Shown: one piece after another, positions 25,761 to 37,595 of the stretch | How positions within the stretch are numbered: the stretch's first letter is position 1 | How the letters are laid out: each line of letters starts with the position of its first letter | Origin: Centropus unirufus | Taxonomy: Eukaryota; Chordata; Aves; Cuculiformes; Centropidae | Length of the DNA stretch: 64,000 nt | Direction: 5' to 3' | Assembly (NCBI GenBank): GCA_013397695.1 | Contig: VYZI01000123.1 | Coordinates: 1,603,836-1,667,835, forward strand | Notes under the pieces: model-generated | What the model was told of the DNA's origin: nothing | What the model saw: the letters and a program-made list of their open reading frames with translations, nothing else | Database searches by the model: none | Program-made: the position numbers and the translations under genes

Positions 25761-28145
25761 GTCACAGGCTTTCTCTCTCTGTGGTTTGAGGGTAGTATCA
25801 CCAAGTCAGTAAAAGGTGATATTGAAGAAACTGTGCAGTTAGAATAGGGCCATGAGAAGACGAAAGCTACGCCTGATGCATTCATTAGTATGCAGACCCC
25901 AGTCATTGCCCCCAGAAAGCGGGGTGCATGGAAGGATGGACTGAGATTTCAGTCCTGGCTCTAAAGAGAAACGGTCCCATCTTCCCACACCTTGCACGTG
26001 TCCACATTATTCTGACAACGAACCACTGAAAAGACTTTCTCAGACATGGGACTAAGTAGAAGAGCTGTGGATGAATATGATGCAGGTCCAGATTAGCCAA
26101 ATGAGTTTTATTGAATAATTAACATGTATCTCTACTCAGAGTGGGGTTTTCTTTCTCACTTTTTTTTTCTGCTTGCCATAATAGATATGCAGTCATTGTG
26201 CGTCTTATCCCTGTGTCACTTCCTCCTGTGACAGGAGTCTTTTACTTCTGATTAGCTGCATGAAACAACATGATATAGGAAAAAAAAAGTTTGTTTGACT
26301 AGTGAGAACATCAGGACATTGACCATAAGAAGGATTACTGAGATTTTAATCTTTTAATTTTAATTTCATTTTGTAACATGAGTTTAATAACAAAGTGTCT
26401 TTTGTGTGTAAGAAGCCATGTATCTCCTCTAATATAATATTCCAATAAAAGGAATTTTCCAGGAATGTTTTTTAAGGAACAGCTTTTTCTCCCTTTTATG
26501 ACTGCCTATCATGTATACTTGCACCTGTTAAAAATACTGCTTTCTTTCTGTCAGAGTGAGATGTATTTTAGGCTAAGTCAAAAGGAGGATTTTATGTTTA
26601 ACGACTCTATAATGTAACTTGTCAACATGATTACCTATCTCCCAGTTTATAGAAAAAGGACATTGAGATTATTAAAGCAAATAGCCTAGAGAGGGGAGCA
26701 GGCTGAAATGTGTCCTAGTTGCAACAACCCTTGTGAAAAGAAGGGTAATTAGGGAGGCTGGAGATTAAGAAAGGGTTCCAGTCTCTTTCTGAAAGGTCAG
26801 ATGCTGTGTAGACTGCAGCTAAAGGTGCTAATTTTACTGTGTCTAGTAAAGAGTACTTGTCAAAATCCGGGCTTCAAATAGCTAAGAAAAAGGGTAGGGG
26901 ATTTTCATGAATAGAATGAAAAGGAACTACAATCCTGAAATATCTCCTCTTAGGAAAATAGACTTCCTAACAAAAACAAAAAGACACCCAGAAGAAATGA
27001 TTGCCCACAAGGAGATAATCAGTTATATATATTTGATACTTTCTAGAACGTGTATTGTGAAATCACATGTCACATAACGACTAAGCCTGTGTGTCTCCCT
27101 TGAACATGCAAGGGTCTGAAAATAAAATGCAATGCGTGACAGTGACACAAAGGACACAATGTGAATATATGTTCAAGTAGAAAAATTGAAATGCTATGGC
27201 GTTTTTTCACTTTGGTTCAGTAATTTTTTTCTTTAGTGAAGGTTTACATAAGACGTGGCATCAGAGTTGATTTTAAGAATCAAATTAATGATATCCTTCA
27301 AAGGAGAGGTGTGGGCATGAGTGTTTTACATTTTCACCAGAATAAAGCAACACTTATAGTGGGGTCATCATATTTCAGAATTAAATCCACTAAGCATAGC
27401 AACAAAGAAAAGTTACTGTGAAGCTAAGTTATCACATTTACAGTACTATTAGGAATGGTGAAATTAAAATAATTGCAGGTGTAGACTTCCTATTTTCAGT
27501 TTCATAAATATTGGATATTTGTATTGCAAGTGCACTGGCGTCTACTTGATATATAGACAGAGTAGTCACAAATTTTGAATGAGATCACAATAAACAATCC
27601 ATTTATTTTCTTTCAGTTTGAAAATAACTCTAGTAATAATTGTATGTTCATATTTGAGAAAAATCACCATGATAGTTGTAAGACCCAAATGTTACCCTTA
27701 TCCAGAAAGTAAAACTTTTAAAATGAATAAATTATTTTTTAATTTCTCAAATCTGAAGTTTAGTAGAGATTTTTTAATAAGTCAGCCATGGGTAAATACT
27801 GTAGTACACTCGAGTTTTATTTCTCATCTGCCAATAAATTTCCACTAGTGAAATCCTACGAGCTTCTATACCACTCCGAAGTTACAATATATTAGCTGTG
27901 AAGGGAAGACATAACCTCTGCCTCATTGCTATTTAATGGTACATATTTACTTTTTAGATGTGATTTATAGCAGTGGAAGGAGAGTGGGAATGTGAGGAAG
28001 AGTAGGCAAAGGGATCCAGACCAATTTAAAGGTTTCAACAGATTTCAAAATTCATAAGCTTAAAATTATATTTCTGAGTTTTCCAAGATTTTTTTCTAGA
28101 GCAATTCTCTAATGAGATTTTATCAGAAACTGAAACAGAACAGGC
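25761..28145. other. AT-rich unique sequence, no gene seen
   Basis: No gene is supported. Short frames (25903-26100 minus, 27236-27421 plus, 27618-27848 plus) have no recognisable domain. Nothing repetitive beyond short A and T runs is visible. Confidence 0.55.
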
Positions 28146-28220
28146 NNNNNNNNNNNNNNNNNNNNNNNNNNNNNNNNNNNNNNNNNNNNNNNNNNNNNNN
28201 NNNNNNNNNNNNNNNNNNNN
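28146..28220. other. Assembly gap (75 N)
   Basis: Seventy-five N bases. The right flank opens with tatatatatt, so the missing sequence may be a TA-type microsatellite that failed to assemble; that is inference. Confidence 0.99.
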
Positions 28221-29510
28221 TATATATATTGTTCTAGATATCACTATGTATCATCAGTAGTGTTAGTCCTTAATATTGGTTGAACTGATGCCTGTTGAAG
28301 TACCTGTGCTCCTCTCCAGCTGAATTTGAAAGAGATTAATAAGGTGTACATATTAAAGTAAAAGTGCAGAAAAAAAGTAAGTAGGTTTTCAGTTCATAAT
28401 CTGTCTCCTGACATCTGAGAGCTAAAATTCCTCGCCACAATTAAGGAATCAGACTTACCTGTAAACAAATACAAATACTTAAGCTTATCTATACACGTGT
28501 TAGGCTGAGAATTTCTTTAGCTCTGTTAACCAGGTTTCAAAACGTGGTGGAGAAAGAGAAAGGATGGGGTTGGTCAGTTGCCTTCTGAAATATATTAATA
28601 TGATACATTAACCTTATGAATCTCTGTCTGGTTTTGATATGGACAGATCTGTGTGACTTGGTGGTGTTGACTCAAAGGGTAGGGCTGAGCCTCTCATTCA
28701 CAGTGCTCTTTGAGATATGCGAGAGCATAATTTCATGAAATGGCCTTCTTTGTCCTAATGACTCAGTGCTATGGAACAGCAGTGATTAGCCTTATCAACT
28801 GTTTTAGGAAAATCTGTGTAAGGTTGGTGGAAAATCTATCAAGCAAACTTGAGATAAACTTCACCTCAGTGATGATTCCAGGCAAATGATATTTAAAGCC
28901 AGAAGGAATTATACCTTTATTTAATCTGATCTGTGGTTTACCAGCAGATGTTAAAATGTTCTCTTTGGCTGAGTTTTAAAGGGATTTTATTGAAACTGAA
29001 TTTTCTTAAGAGGCTGTTAATAGTAGTGACCGGTGTTGATGCCAGTCTTGCACCTACATCTATTGAGATTATATTTGGCCTTTTAAATATTGTCATAGTA
29101 TTTACTCTTTCCTGCTCCTTCAGTACTTCTCCAACGCTGTTAGATGTATTAAAAACTATAATCAGGCTACAAGCTCTCTTTATTCAGATCATCCAAGATT
29201 CATAAAGATGTATTATGCAGTTTTATTTATGAAAATGCATTAATTGCTAGAAGCTGTTGTGATAGACATCATTTATATCCTAGAGCACCTAGTGCTTTGT
29301 TAGGAAATACATTGCTATGCTAACTTTTTCCAAGACTGAAGATGCACCTGTTGAGTAACACTACCTTTTATTTTATTTTTTAGTAATTTTGCTTACCTAA
29401 TACTATTTACCAAGATTGCAATGAAGGGATCCCTAATGTTGCTAAAAATAACTTTATCTGCCACAGGTCTTATTTTTTTACTGTTGTATCATGTTGTTGT
29501 TTTTGCCTCA
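28221..29510. other. AT-rich unique sequence, no gene seen
   Basis: No gene is supported. The frame 28933-29205 (+, 90 codons) encodes a hydrophobic, leucine/isoleucine-rich peptide, which is what T-rich DNA gives by chance; no domain or splice signal backs it. Confidence 0.55.
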
Positions 29511-30497
29511 TTCTTCACTGGCAAGAGCTCTAACCACATTATCCAAAGGCAGGGACTTTATAACAACATGATGCAAAGGCAGGGACTGGGACAATGAAGA
29601 ACCACCCACTGAAGGATAAGGTCAGGTTTAAGAACATCTAAGGAACCTCAAGCTGTGTATATCCATGGGACCTGATGAGCTGCATCTGTGGGTCCTGAGG
29701 GAACTAGTGGATGAAGTTGCTAAGCCACAAACCATGATATTTGAGAAGCTGTGGCACTCCAGTGAAGATGTCACTGACTGGAAAAGGGGAAACATAACCC
29801 CCATGTTAAAAAGGGAGAAAAAGTAAGACGTGGGTAACTACAGGCCAGTCAATCTCACCTCTCTGCCCATCAAGATCATAGAGCACGTCTTCCTGGAAAC
29901 TCTACAGAGGCACAGAGAAAATAAGGAGGTGTTTGGTGACAGACAATTGGCTTCACAAAGGGTAAATTATGCCTAAAGATTTGATGGTAAGGGGAGAGAC
30001 ATGGACTTGACAGATGGACCATGCCATGGATAAGAAACTGGTTGGAGTGTTACACTCAAAGAGTTACAATCAGTGGCTCAATATCCAAGTGGAGACTGGT
30101 GATGAATGGTGTTCTTCAGGGTTCAGTATTGGTATGGGTGCTATTTAAAATCTTTGTTGCAGACATGAAATGAGGGCGAGCGCAGCAAGTTTTCTGACAA
30201 CAATCTGTGTACTGCAATCGGAGGGAACAGACCTTGACAGGCCTGAGAGGTGGGCCTGTGAAAACCTTAATAAGTTCAACAAGGCAAATCCCAAGGTCCT
30301 GTATCTCCACTGGGACAATTTCTAGCATAAATACAGGCTGCATTGAGAATGGATTGAGACTAGCCCTGAGCAGAAGGTCTTGGGTGTGTTGGTAAATGAG
30401 AAGATCAACATGATCCAGCAAAGTAGGCCTGCAGCGCAGAAAACCAACCATATCCCTGGTCTGCATCCAAAGAGGTATGGTCAGCAGGTTGAGGTGT
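29511..30497 (+). mobile_element. CR1 LINE fragment, reverse-transcriptase region, decayed
   Basis: This is an internal piece of a CR1 non-LTR retrotransposon ORF2 in plus orientation. Recognisable segments in order are: the 'ggcagggactggg.aatgaagaaccacccact' region near 29575; 'ccatgggacctgatgagctgcatc' type text near 29664; 'tgactggaaaaggggaaacataaccccca' near 29775; 'ggtaactacaggccagtcaatctcacctct', coding N-Y-R-P-V-N-L-T-S, near 29833; 'cactcaaagagttac' near 30053; and 'aagttcaacaaggcaaa' near 30271. The reverse-transcriptase active-site box, F-A-D-D in CR1, reads F-S-D-N at about 30191-30202, so the second catalytic aspartate is lost. Compared with CR1 as I remember it, about 130 bases are missing near 29975, before the region of gagacatgg, and more around 30165-30225. 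In-frame stops occur, for example the tga at 30170. Both ends are truncated and the 3' UTR is absent. It is dead. Confidence 0.92.
29547..29589 (+). repeat. Short duplication inside the CR1 copy
   Basis: The string caaaggcagggact occurs twice (about 29547 and 29574), separated by a sequence not expected in CR1 (tataacaacatgatg). It appears to be a local duplication within the element after insertion. Confidence 0.6.
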
Positions 30498-33400
30498 TTA
30501 TGTTGGATGGGTACCTTTCTATTTATTTAAATAATTTCTGTATTGAGAATATGGTGAAGCTTCTTTAACAATTCAGTAGTTTCTTACAATTTGATTTAAG
30601 ACTCATCTGGCCAGAAACAGATCTACCATCTGCTTTAAAGAACAGATAGGTTTATCATTGCAAATACATTTGTTTTTCAGGGATCAAGCAATATATAAGC
30701 CTAAAATATTTAAAGAAAAAAATTGCAATACCTAAATCCACTTTACCGGCCTTAAATGCCATTATTAGAGCATTTAGACATGTACATTCTCTTTACATTT
30801 TAAAGCAGGACTAAATTTTAATAAAAGCAAAGTGTTGATATAGTTAATCTTTGTTTTTAACAATCTGTGTTTAACTATGAATAATATAATAAAACCACAT
30901 TAAAATGAGTTTGGTTTCTTGTTTATTATTTTCCAGATACTTGTGACATTCCCTGGAAGCAGAGTGGTAAAAGGAACCCTACTTGTAAAACCTGAGAGCA
31001 TGGTACAGATTCTGTGGGCAGCTTTTTTTTCCACATAATTGTAATTGAAGCATGCACCTCAATGAATAAAAATAATTAATAGAATATTTACATTATAACC
31101 TGTCATCTACATTATGATTGCCTGAATTCTGTCTTTAAAAGGGTAATTAATTCCTTAGACCAACAGAAAAAAAACACCTGATTATTCATTTTGCACATGT
31201 AAAACAAGCCACCAGCTATGCTGCAGAAGAGATGGAAAAGAAGTCACAGTGAAGCCTTGCAGTTAGTAAAGTTTTGGGGATTTCTCTATGAAGTTTTATT
31301 GAATCAAAATTTCTCCATTACTTGAACCTTGAATAAAAAATTTCCCTTGGCCCAGAGGGAATACTCTGTGTTAAACAACAGATGAAAGAACTGCGTAAAA
31401 AAAGATCAGATTTTAAGGAGAAATAATAGAATTATAGTATATATAGTATATAGAAAAGATAGCAAACACTTAAAAGATATCTTCAAAGATCTGCCAGGTC
31501 TTTCATCTCTTTAGTCAGTGTTCAGGCTGTGGGAGAACAAAATACCATCCTATCCTACCCTACGCTATCCATGTGCAATAACACAGGGCTCAGAAATGGT
31601 CAGATTAGCAGATCCTGTCCTATCTAGATATTAAAGATACCATGTGACCCTGCTAAGTCTCCCAGAGAGACTTTCTAAGGTTTAACCTAAACTAATGCTA
31701 TGGTGAGTGATCCATTACCTTCTCCCAGCATTGCAGTGCATTGGATGACTGGGCTAGCTCAGACTGATGCTAAACCACAGTAGCAGCACACTCCTTAATA
31801 CAGCTGGGAAAAATGCCGGCTTGCATGTTTTCCCACAGACTGTGAGAAGGCTTTGGGAATCACTGCATGATGTCCAGGATCAGTCTCTATGCCCTTTACT
31901 AAGAACAAAAAATGAAGTGGCAAAGTGGCATCTGCCCTGTGTCACTGCAAACTTCAGTAGGCTTTCTGTAGTCAGGGATTTTCTATAATTTCACACTGCA
32001 GAAATTAATACATTGCCAACCTTTAACTCACCAGTTTTCTAACATCTAGCAAATCAAAATAGGTAAGAAATCCACTATTTTATTCAAAAGAAAGATTGAT
32101 TCTTAAGTTTAACTAAAAGTGATTCCCATTTCTGTCATGATTTTTAGGAACAACCTGAAAATAATCTTATGTACTTTCTGGTTTTGCTCTGCCCTTCAAC
32201 TACCTTCTCTGTTATGTCAGTGCTTTATAGTGAAAGATGGACTCTCACCATCTAAAAAGTCAAGCTGTCGAATTAAGTGGACCCTAATCTCAGTGTATGG
32301 GATCTAATCCAACAGACTGCAAGACATTCCTTGGTTTGCCACAGCATAGAAAGCAGATGCCGAATTAATGCAGTGTGCCTGAATACACTAGAGACTACCT
32401 GTCTTGAAATTGCATTAATACTTAAGGAAATCTTTTTGTGTTTTCTTCCTTTCCTGCCTGTAAACACACTCCTTTTTTGAAACAAGGACTGAATCTAGTC
32501 TGTTTATATTTAAAAAGAAAGGAAGATCTCGGCTTTCCTAGAGCTCCATGGCCTACTTCTGATGCTACTCATTGTGAAATAGCTTTACTCTCACTAAAAT
32601 GATAAGATTAGGTAAAAAAGGACAGCTAAACTAAAAGAATTGTAATGTGGATTAGCATTTAAGTGGAGAAACATGCTAATTAGATTATGTTTTATCCTTT
32701 TTTTTTTTTTCAAAATGATAGAGTAAGTCATTCTGGATAAGGATAACTTCAACAAAACCACAAGCTAATAAGCTATGTTGCTTCAATTTCAACAGATTTT
32801 GTTTGTTGGCTTGATTATGACCTGATTTCAATGTGTTCCCAGGCCTTGCAGTGAAAGGCCTGTGTTGTTTGCATCATATGCTCTAATGAACAGGAGTTGA
32901 AAGAGGTCGTGTCTAGATTCACTTCTTTGCTGTGTCCCGGGATTATGAAATAAAGGTAGCATGACCTTCGGAAAGACCTTTCTATAAGGGTGAATTAATG
33001 CTTGAAAGCTGTTTGTGACAAAGGGGTTTCTTTTCCACAACTTGCAATTTCTGTTCACAGATGCCTGAACATGTTCACATTTGTCATGCTCTAAAATGCA
33101 GCACTAGGTAATGTGCTATATGCAGTTTTGAATCATGCACTGGTCTTAACAGTTCTTTTCATTAATAAATTTGGAAAATAAGGGGTGAAATTGCCATTGT
33201 CAGGTCTCATGTGTAGGCCAATGTTAGTTGTATGTCTCTGAACCAACACAAGGACTGTCTCCTATGATTTGTTAAGCGCTTTGCACAATATGCCCCAGGT
33301 TACAATCGAGACCATATTAAGAAGGGCTCAGATAGAGAGTAAAAGATCGTTTTGCTTGCTGTTTGCACACATTCTCCTTTCCTAATGTCCAAGCAACTTT

Positions 33401-35672
33401 ACTTGCTGGAACAAGCAAAGGAGTCAGTATTACTGCCTAGCTCTCTCAAGGCCTGGGACAGAGACAGCTATGAATTGTATTTGATCACAACCACTTATAA
33501 GACCAAGTTGTTTCTTAGGACAGCAATGTTGCTGTAATACCCTTGGACAAGGGAGCCTAACTGTTCTATTTTGATGTTTAGGCATATATGTGCCATTCAA
33601 GTTTCTTATGTCTTTAGCTTCTCCTCCATTTGTTTTCCAAGACATCACATAGACCTTACTGCTTTCCAGAGGCAAAAAGCTAGTATCTCAGTGGAGTAAT
33701 AGCAGCAGAAGAAAGTCAAGCAATATAAAGGTGCTTAAATATTTTCAAATACTTTTAAAATGAGGAAGAATACATCACAGATCAATTGTGAAGGTCACAT
33801 TCCTTCTTAAAGAGACAAATTTATTTTCCAGGTTTGTAGAAAACTTTCTGTTAAAAATTTTGGTTTTAGTCTTTGAAATAATAATATTTACCTTTAGAGT
33901 GAGGAATATCTTTGGAGAAATTTGAAAGAGTGCAGAAATGTATCTACTGGAATTCTCTTATAGCTGGGCATGACTATACTCTGCTGTGTAAAAAGTCTTT
34001 CATCTGTCATCATTGACAAGAACCATATAAATCAATAAGGAGATTCTTATTCATGCTATTGAGTGTTGATTCACCAATGTACATCTCTGCAGCAAATGAA
34101 CAAGAGTCTGGGCTATAAACTCAGCAGAAAACTTCCAAGGAGTCTCTAGAAGTGCTGACTTCTGCTGCTTTTAACTTGTGATCTAGAAAAACACCTAAAA
34201 TCATACACACCCCCAAATATTTTCTTTGACCAGACTGAGAATCTGCAAGAAAATGCCTCACATTCCAGTAGTAGGTGACGTCCAGCATCAAGCGACATTC
34301 TTTTTCAAGCCTGCACTTTAAAAAGCATGCACTTATGAATGTAAAAGTGAATGAATCCACTGCACATATACACAGGGTCTTTATCTTGGCCCACTCACAT
34401 AAAAATATGTGAATTCATTAGAAAGAAATTAGTAGTTGGCTTAAGCATCACCCTTGCATTTCAATTGATGAATTCTGAGGGCTGGGCTTATAAATCTTGT
34501 AAAATCTGAAATCCTTACAATCCTTTATATAAAACAACCTCTTTTCTCAACTGTAAGGACTCGAATTACAATTACTGTATTTTACTGTGCAAGTATTTTC
34601 AGAGCCTTCTGTATTAACAACAAAGTAAGATATACTCAAAGTTTATTTGCTTTCTTATTCCTGGAGTATTCAAGTTGGTTTATAAGATTTCACTCCCTCC
34701 CCTTACTTATGCCCAATGCTTCAATAACTTTGTTCTTTAATTTAATTACTATTTCTAATGACAAGGCTAATGTGCTGGACCTTTAATTAAAATATCAAAT
34801 GTTTTGAAACATAGTTTGGAGCACTATCAACACTAGAAGCACTTCTGGAGAGGTTTCTGGGTGGACTTGCTCTCTGACAGGATCCTGGACAGTGAAAACG
34901 TACACTAAAGTGCCTTCTCCTCTCCAGGTAAACATGTCAAGCTTGCTTGAAAGCAGGAAAAGAAGAAGCAGGAAAAATAAAAATTAGGAGAAGGTAATTA
35001 TCACTTTCTGAAAATATTTGATTTTAAGCATGAACACAAAGTTCTAGATGAGCAAGATAAGATGGAAAAAAGTATTTCTACCTACACTGTAAACAGATTT
35101 CTCTAGGGTTCTGTAACATTTTGGTAAAAGGAAACAATGTTCAGCCCACACGGAATAACTTTCCCTTTTCTTAGAGATTCAGATTCTTCCTGCCCCATTT
35201 TGTTTGTCTGTCTTTTCAAATTTGGCATTGAAATTTCAGAATTTGGGGAATTTCTGGTAAGGGACTGCCTCCCGGAAATACCAGAGTATTTCATGCAGTG
35301 AACAGTTTCATACCTATCACAATCACCAATGACAAGAAGCATGAACATACAATATGGTCGTGGACAAGATGTGGAGGCACGGACTGTATGTTTAACATTC
35401 ATCCTTCTGATTTCCTCTGTTTTCCTGACAAATAAGTTTAGGCACATAGATTGAAAAAGAGCTCCAGCATCTTCTAACATGTCAGGATCAGGATGATGTA
35501 GAGACTTATTTCAGGAGAGTCTGAGCTGCATAGCATCAAGGTGTGTTAAAATGTGACATTTAAAATCTAGTATAAACATACCTTAAATCTGTTTAGGGAT
35601 TTGTGGCTTCTTCAGAGCCCTGGAAGTATGGATTCATTATAAACAAGGCATCCATTCTCCAATATGAGGTGT
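30498..35672. other. AT-rich unique sequence, no gene seen
   Basis: No gene is supported. The frame 35103-35480 (-, 125 codons) is among the longest in the window but has no recognisable domain. The overlapping opposite-strand pair near 32273-32485 is likewise unsupported. A T13 run is at 32698-32710. The intervals 31050-31160 and 34730-34810 contain several TAATTA cores. Confidence 0.5.
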
Positions 35673-35700
35673 AAAAATAATCCTAAAAAGGATTATTTTT
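35673..35700. repeat. Perfect 12-bp hairpin, 4-nt loop
   Basis: The arms aaaaataatcct (35673-35684) and aggattattttt (35689-35700) are exact reverse complements with the loop aaaa. On the plus strand the right arm runs into further T residues, giving the outline of a stem followed by a U-tract. In a vertebrate genome this has no terminator meaning for RNA polymerase II. It may be an AT-rich inverted repeat formed by template switching. Confidence 0.9.
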
Positions 35701-37199
35701 TTTAATTTGTCAAAAAGTGCTTTTAAAAACTTTATTTAGTTACAAAATGCAACATAGATAATCTTACTTATATTTACATGAGAAAATTAGATAATTTGCT
35801 TGTGAATTATGCTTCATCCTCCTGAACTCATTCCAGTATTTATTTCATGCAATAAAAAAGCTTCTATTTATATTCCATGTGCTTTTATGTTTTATGTTGA
35901 TTTTAATACTTTGTATCCGTTGTAGTCTTAGGAAAATGTAGAATGTGTCAGTGAAAAGTTGTTCTTCAAGTTCTTAGTAGATTTTTGCTCCCATGAAAAC
36001 AAATCTGAAAAGAATTTTGGCTAAATATAATAAATAAATAAAACTGCAATATAACTTTATCATCACGGCTTGATTTCTCTTGGAAATACTTTTTCTATTC
36101 TGTTTAAACAAACAAAGACAAACTGTCTGCTTTGGAAATCCTTTTGTTTACTATTTACTGTGTACCAGAATCATGTCTTTACAAATATATGTCTCTGACA
36201 ATGTCAGCATGCATACGTTCCTATCATAAGGAGTTTTTTCTCTCAGAGCAGGAGTTTCTTAGGATAATAGTAAAAAATAATTTATTTTTCTTTTAATCTT
36301 TCTTTTCAAAATTACTCAATCTAGTAATGATTTAAAAAGCTGAGGTATTTAAAAGTTTCTAAAATACACTTTAAAGTTGAATATCCCACTCTATGGTCTG
36401 GCACAGCATAGTAAATTATATTCTGTTGCCAGAAAAGTCATTTGTAACATAAAAATAGTCATAATGAATTATTTCTGTTAATGGTAGTTATGGTCAACAG
36501 CTATTCAACATCACCAGTTGCCTACTTTACATTAAAGGTAATCAAATGTAGGTTTTAGACCCAGACTTCACATCACTGGCACGAAATTGTGAAGGGACCA
36601 AAGCTCCCAAAGATACTCCATTTAGAATACACTCACATCTGAAGACCTGTGCAACACCTCACATGATTTAGCTGAATGCCCTCATTTAACACCTGATTGT
36701 CTCTGCTGGGCAAAATGTTGTTGACGTGGTCTCTTTTCATGCAGCTACGTATTCATATTCAACCAATCAGACATAGGCACCATCTAAAGATGAGTACATA
36801 GTTGAACAGTTGCATACACAATGTCGAACTACTAAATTAGTGATTGCGAGTACATTATTTTCTGCGTATGCCATAGGTGGCCAATGAAGATGTGAAAAGA
36901 CAGAACTGGGATTACTTAAATTACTTGAGTTGTAGATGGTATACCATGGAGTTGCAGACTGAGGCGTTGAAGAACCATATTTTCACAAGCACTTGCCGGC
37001 ACATGCACACCCTGAGGAACATCTAGGAAAGAAACGTTGTCATACATTTCTCTCCTATGCTCCTACAGGCACAGGAGAGAAAATGACATACATTGTTCCT
37101 AATGCCCTGTTTTTCTTTAACATTGCAAGTAATGCCTCTGCAAGTGTGACCCCTTACAAAACAGGAAGAAAAGCCTAGGACCTGCAGTATTGTATTGCA

Positions 37200-37595
37200 T
37201 TGCTGTATGACTGTGGGATTTTATATCCAGTTGATTTCCTTTTCAAAAGAGGAGGCGTGCTCAGGAATTATATAATCTTTCTCATTTTTTTTACCTTTAT
37301 ACAAAGACAATGCACAGCAGAGACACCTGGAGGAACCATAATGAGCTATCAAATCGTTGCAGTGATTAAAAAGGATAAAATAGTTTATGATCCTGGAAGG
37401 AGGAAACCAGCTGAAGGGAAGGAAGCAAATAATAAGAGTATTTTCTTCCACAAAATGGAACAGCTGAGACAAACAGCTGCAGCACAAGTTAGTGTTGATT
37501 TTGTGGAGAGCTTCTTCAGAGATATATCAGTCAAAGCCTGTAAAACCAGAGTCAAACCAGCAATGAAAGGTGAACAGAGCATTTTGCATAAATGA
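37200..37595 (+). CDS. Unsupported open frame, 131 codons, probably not a gene
   Basis: This is one of the longest plus-strand frames. The first third is hydrophobic (about residues 20-36, rich in I, L and F), and the rest is lysine-rich and polar. I recognise no domain. The start has no notable Kozak context, there is no CpG-rich promoter, and I see no clear acceptor; AAAG|GTGAAC near 37567 resembles a splice donor but has no partner. Other frames overlap it on the minus strand. It could be a fragment of a non-coding transcript or chance. I list it only as the best orphan candidate. Confidence 0.08.
   Translation: MLYDCGILYPVDFLFKRGGVLRNYIIFLIFFTFIQRQCTAETPGGTIMSYQIVAVIKKDKIVYDPGRRKPAEGKEANNKSIFFHKMEQLRQTAAAQVSVDFVESFFRDISVKACKTRVKPAMKGEQSILHK

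Noticed and set aside
28033..28244. Minus frame running through the N gap
   Set aside because: Its middle is unknown sequence; the frame is an artefact of reading N as open.
30116..30466. 116-codon minus frame
   Set aside because: It is antisense to the CR1 reverse-transcriptase fragment.
35103..35480. 125-codon minus frame
   Set aside because: No domain or homology recognised and no splice or promoter context.
35673..35704. Hairpin followed by T-run read as an intrinsic terminator
   Set aside because: The window is vertebrate nuclear DNA, where this bacterial signal does not apply, and there is no gene upstream.
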